Shown: piece by piece, positions 11,309 through 23,610 of the stretch
Layout of the letters: every line of letters begins with the position of its first letter
Position numbering within the stretch: the first letter of the stretch is position 1
NCBI GenBank assembly: GCA_035578175.1
Contig: JAQMRL010000008.1
Location: 9,958,883-10,022,882 of the forward strand
DNA: 64,000 nucleotides
Reading direction: 5' to 3'
Source: Catonia carolina
Lineage: Eukaryota; Arthropoda; Insecta; Hemiptera; Achilidae
The notes under the pieces: model-generated
The model's input: only the letters and a program-made list of their open reading frames with translations
What the model was told of the DNA's origin: nothing
Database searches by the model: none
Translations under genes and position numbers: made by a program

Positions 11309-11710
11309 GTTGTTTTTGTTGTTTAGGTCAACAGCCAAAAGGCTGGTTTGAACCTCTAGAGGTTTTACTAAGTAAAAACGAGGAGTGAGGTGGTTTACCA
11401 TTGCCTTCCTCACTGAGTTGAAAGCGTATGCTTATCAGCATGCCAGGCCCTCCGAAAAGCACCCACTTTCTACTCTGCAAATGACACCTTCACTTCATTC
11501 ACCACAGGGTCTGGCTGTATAGTGAAATTGATTACTATCAGAGGAGATAACTCTGACTAGTGTCTTTTACACCTCTACCTCTTCTGTTCTTAAATAGTTC
11601 AGTCATATAATTGGCTGACTATGTCATAAGAAACAGAACTATTTTTTGTAGTTCTGGAACTACAGATCAAGTGCAATTAATTTAACACTCCACCTGCCTG
11701 TTATGGGCAT
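11309..11710 (-). mobile_element. family B retroposon, reverse, full length
   Basis: Flanked by AATGGTAAATT on both sides (11298-11308 and 11711-11721), an 11-bp target duplication. It is the sub-type with a shifted internal frame. Confidence 0.85.
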
Positions 11711-11815
11711 AATGGTAAATTATTATCTTCATATTCTGAATTTCAATTATCTTAAATTTTTTCTTATTTTCACTTTTCTCACTCAGATTAATATAAAAGA
11801 AAAATTCTGGTGTGA

Positions 11816-12567
11816 AACACTCACACAACTTTCTCTTGCCAATGCAAATAATTAACAATGAACCTAACATTAGTAATAAAACATTAGAAATAAACAAAAA
11901 ACTAATCTCAATAAACATAACCTAATTTTAATCATAAGTGAAGGATGCAAAATAAAAATCAACCTTAGTTAGGCTTAAAAATACGGAAAATCACTCTTTC
12001 ACGCTAAACAAGGCTCTGTAAAGAAAAATGCTTTCAATAAAAATAGTAGATCTTTTAATTAACTATGAATTTGATTATATACTTTTTTGTCGTAAAATGC
12101 ATACTAAGGCTGAAATCTTAAAAAAATCGATTTTTCACACGTTTTCGTGAAAAAAATAGAAAATCGTTAATTACCGCTAAACTAAGCGTTACACAAAACC
12201 ATTTTTAAATAAAAATTGTGGGATTTTAAATTCTTTACATTTTTTAGTATATATAAAGTTTGCCCTAAAATGCATGTTGAAGCTGCAATCTTTAAAAAAA
12301 AACAATTTTTTTACGTGAAAACAGCCTTCCTAGGGATGTTCTACCCTATCTTGTAGAACATAAAAAATTTAGTAAACGAGGCGATTTTTAAAAAATCGTA
12401 GGACCAGTTTTGAGAAAATCGCAAAAAAGTGAAAAATTATACGAATAAACTACTACTTCCCGTCGACTGGTTTTTGATGAAAATGTTCGTGTCGGGTCCG
12501 GTAGTAGTGTCTAACTTAAAGTTTCAAGTATCAAGTTCGTACGATGTTCCGTTCTTGAAATATTCTG

Positions 12568-12660
<93 letters not shown>

Positions 12661-12806
12661 ACGCACACGCACACGCACGCACGCACGCACGCACGCACGC
12701 GCGCACACACACACACACACAGACCAATCTCTAAAAACATGTTATTTGGGTTCAGGGGGTCTGAAAACTTGTAGATCCGGTGAAAACTCTATTTCGAAAA
12801 ATCGAC
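11816..12806 (+). mobile_element. family A element, 3' end missing
   Basis: Has an intact 5' hairpin and core and the longest CA tract of the window (12568-12722). It stops after AAATCGACG, so the last 50 bp with the 3' hairpin are lost. Confidence 0.8.
12568..12722. repeat. long CA/GCAC microsatellite
   Basis: About 155 bp: some 40 CA units, then GCACAC and (GCAC)n. The apparent proteins across it are repeat artefacts. Confidence 0.95.
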
Positions 12807-13640
12807 GTCTGTAATGACAAATTCAACTGTAGTGAATACAACACTAAACTTGATCTTAAAATTACAAAACAATGTAGTATTTTTTGAATATCAGCTAGAA
12901 AGTAAGTGCAGTGTTCTTAACCATTTTAATTCGGTTGTAAACTGTTAAATACTCGTACATTGGATTCATCAGAACAATGAAAAGCCTGTCATGGATTACG
13001 AATAAAACAGTAAACGTAAAAATAATGAAACAAAAGAATCCAGTAAATTTGAAAAGGACTATAAAAAAATGGAGCAAATCATTTCAGAACTTGGTTCATT
13101 TTCTCTCATATTTCATTTATTTATTTTTTATTTTTAAAAACAATAAAACAGAAACAAAACGAAAGGAAAAAATCTGGCCACATCCATTTTTGTCTTTATT
13201 TCATATTGCACAGTTTTCTCATAAACCACTTTTACGACATAACTTTTGAACAAATAAAGTTTTCTGTCGTTTCATTGTAGTTGTAGCCCGTCGTCGTCGA
13301 CGGAGTGAGTCAACTTAAGTTGGAAAATTATTTAATACAATCATAAAACGCACTCAGTCCGTTTGTTTATTTATGTAGAAATATTGTTCTGTAAAATACA
13401 ATTGTATTGCGTTGACTTTGTACTACAGTTGAGTGAGTGTATTGTATTCAAACAACAAAGTTATAGCCTCAACTTTTATTACATGGTTATGTAGTACAAG
13501 ATATAAGTAATCCTTTATCTCATACTGATGTATTTATAAATATTAACTACTTAAAAAAGCTAAAATTTTCATTGATAGGCAAACAACACCATTTATTAAT
13601 TTATCTAACTTTCTGATTACCTGTGCAGCTGAAATTCCGC
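12807..13640. other. unassigned sequence
   Basis: AT-rich. The open frames here (for example 12977-13249) have lysine- and isoleucine-rich compositions typical of chance frames in A-rich DNA and match nothing I know. Confidence 0.4.
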
Positions 13641-13678
13641 GAACGTTTTCCTTAGGAAATAAACTGAAAAATCCCTCT

Positions 13679-13699
13679 CATGAGACGACGCGTCTCATG
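13679..13699. repeat. terminal hairpin of family E
   Basis: Perfect 8-bp stem with a 5-nt loop: CATGAGAC / GTCTCATG. Variants occur near 44111, 47277 and 53947 at the ends of other family E copies. Confidence 0.8.
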
Positions 13700-13795
13700 A
13701 CTAGTGGAAATTTTTTAAAAGGCTTACTTATGACTTGTGGCAAAAAACATTACTCATTTCTGTATCTGCTCTTTAAGAGGAATCGAATGATACTA

Positions 13796-14525
13796 CAGTA
13801 AAACCTCACTAATTCGGACTAATTGGGGAGAAGTGAAGTCCGAATTATTGAAAGTCCGAATTATCGCGAATATTTGTTTACATCTAAAAATTTAATAATT
13901 TAGGCAATTAAAATTAAGAAATAAACGTTACTTGTTTGAAATATCGATGTTTAATGAATTTACAGTACAGTATATTGAAAAACAACAAAGTTAAAAGTAT
14001 AGAAATAAAAATATTTACGGCAGTAAAAATATTGTTAAATAATAAATGTCCAGTGTAAAATGATATTTAATTAAAACACTGTACTTACGTACCGATTATT
14101 TGGCACTTGTTGAAGTAGAGGGTTGACAAATATCCTCAGGGTCATTTGAGGTTGCTTAGAAAAAAAACTTGTAATTTTTTTCTGTGATTCTTTGTATACT
14201 GTTTTCTTATAACTTGTTGGCGCATCTCTCTTAGGACAAGATAATAGCCATTGAATTCCGGATTGAAATCTGCAAATTCAATAAGTTCGTCTATGTGGTT
14301 TCTCACTTCACTAGCTTAAATTGTGGAACGTTTTATTCACTGAGTAACCAATGAGGATGAAAGAATTTTTATTAGACAGTTAAAAGCTATAATTTTTTCA
14401 AGTAGCACTTTATTAATTTTTAACTAAAACACTTCTAAAAAAATTAAAAAAGCTGCTCTTCTTGGAGTAGTCCGAAATATCGCGAATTCCGAATTAGTGA
14501 AGTCCGAATTAGTGAGGTTTTACTG
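13796..14525 (-). mobile_element. pogo/Tigger-like element (P1, copy 2)
   Basis: 730 bp, flanked by TA at 13794-13795 and 14526-14527, with the same CAGTAAAACCTCAC termini as copy 1 and the same internal sequence in reverse, including the C-terminal transposase remnant (about 14312 down to 14158). Both copies share the same internal deletion, so they were mobilised in trans as one non-autonomous form. Confidence 0.75.
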
Positions 14526-14883
14526 TACTTTTATTTCCAAATTCCGACTTTGATTTCTTGACTTCCGGTTTTGGGCCACTTCCGGTCGAAACCGGAATTT
14601 CAGACTTAATTTAGGCTCACTATCTTTTTGTGTACATTACAAATCCGTAAGTGTTTGTTGATATCTTTTGTAATTTCTGACATCTGGGTGTGACGGACAA
14701 ACGAACAAAGGAAATGATAAGACGACAATTTTATTTTTGGAATAATAAAACTTAACAGTGGTAATAAACATTTACCTTAATCAGTAAAGGTGTAATTTAT
14801 TATGTTTTTATATAAGTTTATTTTAATAAACTTAAATAAATTTCAGGAATAAAAAGTAACATAAATGGAAAAATTAAGTTTAA

Positions 14884-15549
14884 CCCTTTCAATCCCAAAT
14901 GTTTTAACTATACACAAAAAATACGTCGTCTACAGTGTTTCATACATTGTACTGACATTTAAGTGTAATAAAATTACTTTTAGACCTTTAGCCCTTTTAC
15001 TAGCTTAACAAAAAAGTGTGACATATACGTCACATTGGGACTTAATGGTATCAAAGTTCCTAACAATATAAATTAAGTAAAATCATGTTCAGGCTTCCTA
15101 AACGAAATATATTCTCTTACGTAGATTTGTAGCAAAAAAATTAATATGATTTTAATATTAAAGTCATTATTTTTAAGACTTATTAAAAAATATTGGTAAA
15201 ATGGATAAAATCACTTTTTACAAACAGTCTAAAAGATATACTTTTAGCCTACATACATACATACAACATATTCGAAGAAATGTTACTTTATTTTAGTAAA
15301 TGAACATGAATATATTTAAAACCAAAATTAACTTTAAAAAGAAACTAATAGTTGCCTCTATGGTGCAATGATCAGCATGCTAAACTACAAAGTGGAGGTC
15401 TCAGGTTCGATTCCCAGCTAGGATAAAGAAAATTATACACTTTACACCCAGCACTCTTTAATCCAAAGTAGTCTCTAATAACTAAAATTTTGATGTCCGT
15501 TATTTTACTCTAATGTGACTTCTATGTCACACTGGGTTAGAAAGGACTA
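14884..15549. mobile_element. piggyBac-like MITE candidate
   Basis: A TTAA at 14880-14883 is followed by CCCTTTCAATCCCAAATG. The far end reads CACTGGGTTAGAAAGGAC followed by TAA, an imperfect inverse. Just inside each end lies a perfect hairpin, TGTGAC-ATATAC-GTCACA at 15017-15034 and TGTGAC-TTCTAT-GTCACA at 15514-15531. TTAA targets and CCC-type ends are piggyBac traits, but the 3' TTAA is degraded. A tRNA-like segment sits inside (15352-15430). Confidence 0.45.
15352..15430 (+). mobile_element. tRNA-like SINE head
   Basis: A-box-like TGGTGCAATGATCAGCATG and a perfect B box GGTTCGATTCC (15405-15415), but the T-stem does not pair, so it is not a tRNA gene. It resembles the family C head; the 3' part differs. 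Confidence 0.55.
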
Positions 15550-15803
15550 AATGAAAACGATTTAAAGTTTATTTTACTGATAAAAAGGGGATAAGGTCAG
15601 ATTTTATCTGTATTGGAATTTCCTGCAGAAATTAAGAAAGACAAAATCTTCTCAAATAAAACCAAAGACAAAATCTGAGAAAATGAAGAAGTAAGTTACT
15701 GGGAAGGAATAAAAATTAAAAAAAAGCTAAAGGAAGGATTAAAAATATTGAATCCAAAATTATTTCCTAGTAATCAGTAAAAAGTTTTTTTTTAGCTCTT
15801 ATT
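15550..15803. other. unassigned AT-rich sequence
   Basis: Nothing recognised. Confidence 0.4.
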
Positions 15804-16024
15804 TGTTATCGGGAACTTTATATTATTGACAACTACCGAATCTGACCGTTGCTTTTCGCTGTATTTTTAAAGTGGACTAGGCATGAGTTTGAACAGGGAC
15901 CCCCCAGTAAAGTTTGTTCATGGATGGCTGTAAGCTGGTCACCATACAAAGTCGCTTGCCCAACCGGGGTTACTTAACAAATAATAGCGCCTATCAGCTG
16001 ACTGACTGGGCTAGCCCGGAGGCC
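15804..16024 (+). repeat. family F repeat, copy 1
   Basis: GTTATCGGGAACTTTA...TATTGACAACTACC to GACTGGGCTAGCCCGGAGGCC resembles the reverse complement of 28475-28616. GGGCTAGCCC is a palindrome. Function and class unknown. Confidence 0.55.
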
Positions 16025-16987
16025 ATCTGTAAAAATTAACTTATTTTTGAAAAAACATTTTTTTTTGTTGTAACTAGTGGAAAACCGAACGGAAGTGTAG
16101 GGAATTCATTTATAGTTATATTTTTTCCAACTCCAATCGTTTATGCGAAAATTTATTTTTGTAGTTTTGTACTTGAGTAAAGAAGGGCTACTCTTCATTT
16201 TTGGCAGTATATTTAATTCCAAAATTACCTCAGATTTGTTGAGAAAATCTTTGTTTTTAATTTCAATTAAATCGTTCTAATACCGAAACCGAATAGTACA
16301 TTTTTTCAGAAGTCATTTTCTCTACCTTGAGAGGCGATTCGTTAACGTACTTCCACCCCATTTACACAGTATTATCTCACCGCATCTATTAAAACATAAA
16401 CTAAAATATCATATACTATCGAACTACGAGCAAGAACTTGAAAAACTTTTCCAGGTCTTACAAAAACTGTTCTTTTTAGTTTTTACTTTTCTCTTTGCGA
16501 TAGTTTAACTGTTTCTTTATGCTCATTTACTGAATTAATTTCCCATAATGTTAAAATATTTTACATTGTGTTAGTTAAAATTTATTATTGTAAATTAGTT
16601 ATAGTTATAAAATAAAAGTTATAATATATAAAAATTTTCTCTCTATTACAAAATATACAAACATAATCTTAATTTTTTTAAAATTTCTATTGTTATTAAA
16701 ATAAAAATATAATATTGATATTTTAATGTAAAATGTAATTGAATTTATTATTTATTTTATGTTTTTTTTAAATTCTGTTTAACGAAATCTTTGTAATCTA
16801 TTTAACTGCAGTAATTTGAGTTAGTAATTTTATAGTAGTTATAAGTATTTAGTGATTTTAATTTTTTTGTTTTGTATACTCCTATGCGCGGACAGAACTC
16901 TTTGTGATGAAGAGTTTTTGCGTATAAATAAGTATATTTAGTTTAAAATATTGTACATAGCTTTGTATAGTAATTAATTGTAATTTT
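16025..16987. other. unassigned AT-rich sequence
   Basis: Nearly 1 kb of A/T-rich DNA without recognisable repeats or genes. Confidence 0.45.
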
Positions 16988-16998
16988 AATGTAGCTAT

Positions 16999-17393
16999 TG
17001 TTGTTTAGATCAACAGCCGAAAGGCTGGTTTGAACCTCTAGAGGTTTTACTAAGTAAAAACGAAAAGTAAGGTAGTTTACCATTGCCTTCCTCACTGAGT
17101 TGAAAGAGTATGCTTATCAGCATGCCGGGCCCTCTGAAAAGCACTCACTTTCCACCCTGCAAATGACACCTTCACTTCATTCACCACAGGGTCTGGCTGC
17201 TTAGTGCAATTCATTACTCTCAGAGGAGATAACTCTGACTAGTGTCTTTTACACCTCTACCTCTTCTGTTCTTAAATAGTTCAGTCATATAAGTGGCTGA
17301 CCATGTGATAAGAAACAGAACTATTTTTTTTAGCCCTCGACTAAACAGATAGAGTGCAATTAAAATAACACTCCACCTGCCCGTTTTGGGCAT
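16999..17393 (-). mobile_element. family B retroposon, reverse, full length
   Basis: Exact 11-bp target duplication AATGTAGCTAT (16988-16998 and 17394-17404). Frame-shifted sub-type. Confidence 0.9.
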
Positions 17394-17404
17394 AATGTAG
17401 CTAT

Positions 17405-17833
17405 ATTGTACTTAATAAAATAAATAAATAAAAATAATAGTTCTTATTCCTAAAAGGCAAAAGAAATACACACGTAATTTTTCCCGAAGATTATTTTATT
17501 GTCAAATGGAGATTAGTAGTGAAATGTTTTTAATGGAAAATTCTGCACTAACGCAGTATTTTCTTTCAGGGTGATAACATAGGCTAAAAAGTGCAAATAA
17601 GATAGTAAACGATTAAATTAGAATACGTTCATTGAACTTTTATGTAATTAGAAGGGTGTATTGGTCGGGTACAATGGTCTACAATTCCCAATTCATTTTT
17701 AACTGTCACCAACGAGGGACTTCCTCGCTTAAATTATTTAACACCCTGTTTCTATGACAATGAAGAGGTACCAAAAATGTAAATGCTTTTATTTGTATTA
17801 CTCCACGTAAGAACAGTGTTTGATACACAAAAA
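17405..17833. other. unassigned sequence
   Basis: Nothing recognised. Confidence 0.4.
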
Positions 17834-18425
17834 TCTGGTGTAAAACACTCACACAGCTTTCTCTTGTCAATGTAATAAATAAAAAGTATAACCTATGTTT
17901 AATCTTGATTAAACGATGTAAAATGGAAATGATAACCTAATTTTAACAACATAACAACATAACAGACAGGCGGAGAGTCAAATTATTTACTCTCAATCTG
18001 TTCGTAGCAGGGCTAAAATAAATAGTTCTGTTTCTTATCACATGGTCAGCCAATTATATGACTGAATCATTTAAGAACAGAAGAGTTAGAGGTGTAAAAG
18101 ACACTAATCAGAGTTATCTTATCTGAAAGTAATGTATTTCATTATACAGCCAGACCCTGTGGTGAATGACGTGAAGGTGTCAATTGCAGAGTGGAAAATA
18201 TGTGCTTTTCAGAGGGCCCGGCATGCTGATAAGCGTACTTTTCCATTCAGTGAGGAAGGCATCGGTAAACCACCTCACTCCTCGTTCTACTTAGTAAAAC
18301 CTGTACAGGTTCAAACCAGCTTTTCGGCTGATGACCTAAACAACAACCTAATTTTAATCGTGAGTGAATAACGTAAAATGAAAATCAATCTCTGTTGGAT
18401 TTAAAATTACTAAAAATCAATAATT
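17834..18425 (+). mobile_element. family A 5' fragment split by a family B insertion
   Basis: 17834-17946 has the TCTGGTGTAAAACACTCACAC end; the sequence resumes at 18345-18425 after the retroposon. The 3' two thirds are missing. Confidence 0.75.
17947..18344 (+). mobile_element. family B retroposon, full length
   Basis: 398 bp with an exact 13-bp target duplication AACCTAATTTTAA (17934-17946 and 18345-18357) inside a family A copy, which fixes the element boundaries and the order of events. The internal frame from 18132 is open. Confidence 0.9.
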
Positions 18426-18461
18426 GTTTTATTTGCCTAAAGTCAACACTGCGCTTACAGT

Positions 18462-18859
18462 GTTGTTGTGGTTTAGGTCAACAGCCGAAAGGCTGGTTTG
18501 AACCTGTTGAGGTTTTACTAAGTAAAACGAGGAGTGAGGTGGTTTACCATTGCCTTCCTCACTGAGTGAAAAAGTATGCTTATCAGCATGCCGGGCCCTC
18601 TGAAAAGCACATATTTTCCACTCTGCAAATGACACCTTCACTTCATTCACCACAGGGTCTGGCTGTATAATGAAATTCATTACTTTCAGAGGAGGTAACT
18701 CTGACTAGTGTCTTTTACACCTCTACCTCTTCTGTTCTTAAATGATTCAGTCATATAATTGGCTGACCATGTGATAAGAAACAGAACTATTTATTTTAGC
18801 CCTGCAACGAACAGATTGAGTGCAAATAATCTGACACTCCACCTGTTTATTATGGTCAG
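18462..18859 (-). mobile_element. family B retroposon, reverse, full length
   Basis: 398 bp, exact 11-bp target duplication GCGCTTACAGT (18451-18461 and 18860-18870). The reverse-strand frame ending the track NEVKVSFAEWKICAFQRARH is open from 18680. Confidence 0.9.
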
Positions 18860-18870
18860 GCGCTTACAGT

Positions 18871-19483
18871 AATACTTTCTTATTCGGACATTATCCTTTT
18901 TCAATAAATTTAATCTGGAACTCGATCCTTTTTTTTTTGATAATTACGAACAATTCTCATCAAAATGTTATCAGGCGCTCACCAACCAATAAATGTCATA
19001 AGTTCACAGAGCAGACTCACATCTTTTTCGTTCTTTCTTCTGTTTCTTTTATCGGTTCCTTTTTTTAATTTAGTAATAAATAATATTATTTTTGATCAAG
19101 TTTTGGTAAACTATTTTTTTGTGGGAATTGTTATTGTTTTTTCTTATTAATTGTTATTATATTAAGTAATTATATAACACATTATATTATTTTTATGAGC
19201 GAAAGAGACAAAAAGTGTATTAGCATGTAATATATTACCTATGTAAATAAAATAGTTGTAAGCAAAGATTGTTTTGTAAACGTGTAAATTTGTTACGTTA
19301 ATAACGCTTACATGGATAAGTTCTGTTAGCCTTTAAATTGTTGTAAATAAGTGAATAATTGACGCTAAACTAAGCTCTGTAAAAAATATTCTTGAAATGA
19401 AGGTTTTTGTTTGGTAAACGTATACCAAATCAAAATAAGACAAGTTAATGAATTGTGATATTGCTAGAGAATTATATAAAAAA
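18871..19483. other. unassigned, with a short family A scrap
   Basis: About 19362-19400 (GACGCTAAACTAAGCTCTG) is an internal family A scrap; the rest is unrecognised. A hydrophobic frame at 18965-19150 has no support beyond AT-richness. Confidence 0.4.
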
Positions 19484-20265
19484 TCTGGTGTAAAACACTC
19501 ACACAACTTTCTCTTGCCAATGCAAATAATGACCAATATAACGTAACATTAGTAGTAAAACATTATAACTAAACAAAAAAACTAACCCCGATATACATAA
19601 TCTAATTTTAATCATGAGTGAAAGACGCAAAATGAAAATCAACTTCAGTTTCGCTTAAAAATACGGAAAATCACTCTTTCACGCTAAACTAGGCTCGGTA
19701 AAGAAAAATGCTTTAAATAAAAGTTGTAGATCTTTTAATTTCCTATAAATTTGATTATATAAACTTTTGTCGTAAAATGCCGAAATCTTAAAAAAATTGA
19801 TTTTCACACGTTTTCGTGAGAAAAAAAACAGAAAATCGCTAATTACCTCTAAACTAAGCGTTATACAAAAATATGTTTGAAATAAAAGTTGTAGGATTTT
19901 TAATTTTCTAAATTTTTTATTATATACATTTTTGCGCTTAAGTGCATATTAAAGCCGTAATCTTAAAAAAAACAATTTTTTACGCGAAAACAGCCTCACC
20001 AAGAATTTCAGCAAACATGGCGCCTACCCTATCTTATAGAGAATAAAAAATTGAGTAAACCAGGCGATTTTTAAAATAAACGTAGGACCAGTTTTTGAGA
20101 AAATCGCAAAAAAGTGAAAAATTACACGAATAAACTACTACTTACTTCCAGTTGACCGATTTTGATGAAAATGTTCTTGTCGGGTCCAGTAGTGGTATGT
20201 AACTTAAGTTTCAAGTTCGTACGATGTTCCGTTCTTGAGATATTCTGTTTAAACACACGCGCGCG

Positions 20266-20317
<52 letters not shown>

Positions 20318-20455
20318 AATCGCTAAAAACTTCTTTTTTTTGAGTTCAGGGAGTCTGAGAACGTGTAGGCCTTGATCCGGTGAAAACTCGATTTCTTAAA
20401 ATCGACATGAAAACAATACTTTCTTCCTATATATTCATATAGGCAAGAGAAAGTA
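19484..20455 (+). mobile_element. family A element, complete
   Basis: Both ends intact. The microsatellite (about 20255-20316) has a (CG)n block followed by (CA)n. Confidence 0.85.
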
Positions 20456-20964
20456 AAAATAAATAATTTGTCAAAAATTTATTATTTTACTTCAACAAAA
20501 TTCCAACCACAATTTATTTAGTAAACTAACATCAAGTTTAAAGTTTGAAATACAATTTCAACTTAAAAGTAACTTCCGAATGTAACTAAGAGTAAAAAAA
20601 AAAAAAACGGAACGAAGAAAATAAGTTCATTCTAGAAAACAGTTTGAGATTAAAAATAGAGTCGTGGAAATGATTGATTTTCGTTTCTCTAGTGAATAGA
20701 AAAGAGCTAAAGCTGGATACTGGTATGCTTACAAACAACCGGTGAACGAAGGATAAAGTTTCTTTTAGTTCGTGTTCAAAGATAGTTTGTTTTGAGTTTT
20801 AAAAGAATCCTAAAATTACTCGCCTCTCAAATAGACCTCTAGCGGCAGAAGTATAATAAATCATCCACACAACGTTTACGGAGCCTTCATGTTCACAAAA
20901 AACTAACAGTACTGTAAGACAATGATAAAATCTAAGATGTAATTATTTATAAAAGCCTGTTTCT
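20456..20964. other. unassigned sequence
   Basis: Nothing recognised. Confidence 0.4.
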
Positions 20965-22620
20965 CTAAAAATTATTCTCATACAGTTTTTTCAAAATTGA
21001 GTTTTCATCAGAAATGTACGTTTAAAGATCCACTGAAACTAATAACCATTTTATTGCCGACTGGTCTGTGAGTGAACAAAAAAAAACTTAAGAATGGCAT
21101 TGCGTACAAAGCTGAAACTGGAATTTAAGTTCAAAAGAACCCGACACAAATATTAAAAAAAAAAATCTGGTGTGAAACACTCACACAAGTTTCTTTTGCC
21201 AATGCAAATAATTACCAATATAACCTAACATTAGTAATAAAACATTAGAAATAAATAAAAAAACTAACCTCAAAAAACATAACCTAATTTTAATCATGAG
21301 TGAATGATGCAAAATCCAAACCAACCTTAGTTTGGCTTAATAATACGGAAAATCACTCAATGACGCTAAACTAGGCTCTGTTAAGAAAAATGCTTAAAAA
21401 ATTGTAGATCTTTTAATTTCCTATAAAATTGATTATACAGTATATACTTTTGTTGTAAAACGCATACTACAGCCAAAATGTTAAAAAATTCATTTTTTTA
21501 CAAGATATCCATAAAAAAAACATAAAATCACTAATTATCGCTAAACTAAAAGTTATTCAAAGAAATCTTTGAAATAAAAGTTGTAGGTTTTTAAATTTTC
21601 TACAACTTTTTTATATACACACTTTTGCCCTAAAATGCATATTAAGATCGCAATCTTAAAAAACATTTTTTTCTACGAGAGAAAAAGCCTCCCCAAGAAT
21701 TTCAGCAGACATGGCGCCAACCCTACTTTGTAAGCATACAAAATGTAGTAGGCCTATATGAGGCGATTTAAAAAACAACGTAGGAGCTGTTATTTAGAAA
21801 ATCGAAAAAAACGAAAAATAACACGATTTAACTACTACTTCCGGTTGACCGATTTTGATGAAAATTTTTGTGTTGAGTTCTCTAGTAGTACTTAACTTAA
21901 GTTTTAAGTTTCAAATTCGTACAAGGTTCCGTTCTTGAGATGTTTTGTTTATACACAAACACGCGCACGCCACGCATGAGGACGCACAGACACACACACA
22001 GACTAATCGTTAAAAATATGTGTTTTTTGGGTTCAGGGGGTCTGAAAACGTGTATATCCGGTGAAAACTCGATTTCGAAAAATAGACATGAAAACAATAC
22101 TTTACTTTCTATATAGGTATATTCATGTAGGCAAGAGAAAGTAAGAATCGGAAAACCTGAAGTAGTATTTTGGCAATCTACTCAAAACGGTCTCTACAAT
22201 TTTTAGCTAAAACTTTTATTTCAAGAGTTTTGTTCTACAACATTTATTTCAACGTCAGTGAATTATTTTCTGTATTATTCTCATTAAAATCAGTAAAAAA
22301 TGGATTTTCTGAGATTGCGGCTGAGTATGCATTTTACGACAAAAGTGTACTATAAAATCAACGTTGTAGATTTAAAATTTATTTAAAATTAAAAAACTAA
22401 AAACTTTTTCTTCACTAGCATTTTTTCTACAGAGCCTAGTTTAGCGCCAATTAGTGATTTTCCGTATCTATAAGTCCTACAAAGATAGATTTTCATTTAA
22501 CGCCATTCACCCGAGATTAAAATTAGGTTATGTTTTTAATTTTACTTTGTTTACTTATTATTAAAATAAATAGGTTATTTACATTGGCAAGAGAATGTCG
22601 TGTGAGTGTTTCACACTAGA
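20965..22620 (-). mobile_element. old family A element split by a younger family A copy
   Basis: 20965-21160 and 22145-22620 form one diverged reverse copy, ending GTGTGAGTGTTTCACACTAGA. Inside it sits the forward copy 21166-22143. The break falls in a poly-A part of the motif TCAAAATCGG, and no target duplication longer than a few A is visible. Confidence 0.7.
21166..22143 (+). mobile_element. family A element, complete, nested
   Basis: TCTGGTGTGAAACACTCACAC to GGCAAGAGAAAGTA. The microsatellite is short and irregular (21956-22003). Confidence 0.85.
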
Positions 22621-23247
22621 TTTTTGTCCTAAAATACTTTTTGAATACATACTTTATAGATGGAAAACAAGAAACTGTTTAAGAAACAAGAGACTGTTTA
22701 AGAAACGCTCAAAATAATTACAATAAAAATGATGAATGAATCTTGCGAGTAGATTTGTAATATCCTATTTACAACATTATTAAAAATAAATCATCGTAAA
22801 AATTTCCACTTTTATTCGAGTTTCTTACCACAAACTTGTTATTTTTTAGTTTTTTGAAAAACCCCATTTTCAACTCGTTATTTCCCTTTTGGTATGTTTT
22901 TAATTTTACTTTGTTTACTTATTATTAAAATAAGTAGGTTATATCTCTAATTATTTACATTGGCAAGAAAATGTCGTGTGAGTGTTTCACACTAGATTTT
23001 CATTTAAAAAATACTCTTTGAATCCATACTTTACTGTTTTATTTTGACTGTTTAAGAAATGCTCAAAATAATTACAGTAAAAATGATGAATGAATCTTCT
23101 AAGTAGAATTGTAATATCCTATTTACAACATTATTAAAAATAAATCATCGTAAAAATCTCCACTTTTACTCGAGTTTCTTATCACAAACTTGTTATTTTT
23201 TTTTTTTTTGAAAAACCCCATTTTTCAGCTCGTTATTTCCCTCTTGG
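22529..23247. repeat. tandem duplication, two units of about 360 bp
   Basis: Unit 1 (22529-22892) and unit 2 (22893-23247) run in parallel: TATGTTTTTAATTTTAC, the family A 5' end in reverse (GGCAAGA...TCACACTAGATTTT), AATGATGAATGAATCTT, and CATTTTCAACTCGTTATTTC. Differences are scattered, with one A/T tract expansion (T run near 23200). Confidence 0.8.
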
Positions 23248-23610
23248 CTTTCAACAGCACTTTTGATCTTATAACATTTAACCTCCCTCTAAAACCTAAA
23301 GTAATTTATTTTAAATGTCTCGAGTGACTTGCATAACTTTTTACATACCACAGCCTACCTAATTTAACTTATTAAATGATATATTTTTAAATAACTACTT
23401 AACTTTTCAGGCTGAAAGTAATTACTATATTATTTTGTTATCATTATAATAATATTGTTAACTGTAACGTTTTATCAATTTATATAAAGTTTCAGATTTA
23501 ATTGCGTAGAAAATTATTTAAGGCTTCATAAATTATTTTAATGGAAATTTGTGGTATGATTAACATACAACGTTATTGGTGGCAAATTTAAAATTTTCAT
23601 CCCTTACTTA
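23248..23610. other. unassigned AT-rich sequence
   Basis: Nothing recognised. Confidence 0.4.

Larger units (their letters stand above)
13673..14712 (-). repeat. family E element, reverse, split by a pogo-like element
   Basis: The left part carries the terminal palindrome CATGAGAC-GACGC-GTCTCATG (13679-13699) and the unit boundary GAGGAATCGAATGA. The right part continues with TTATTTCCAAATTCCGAC and ends CATCTGGGTGTGACGGAC. The two halves join smoothly if 13796-14525 plus one TA is removed. Confidence 0.75.
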
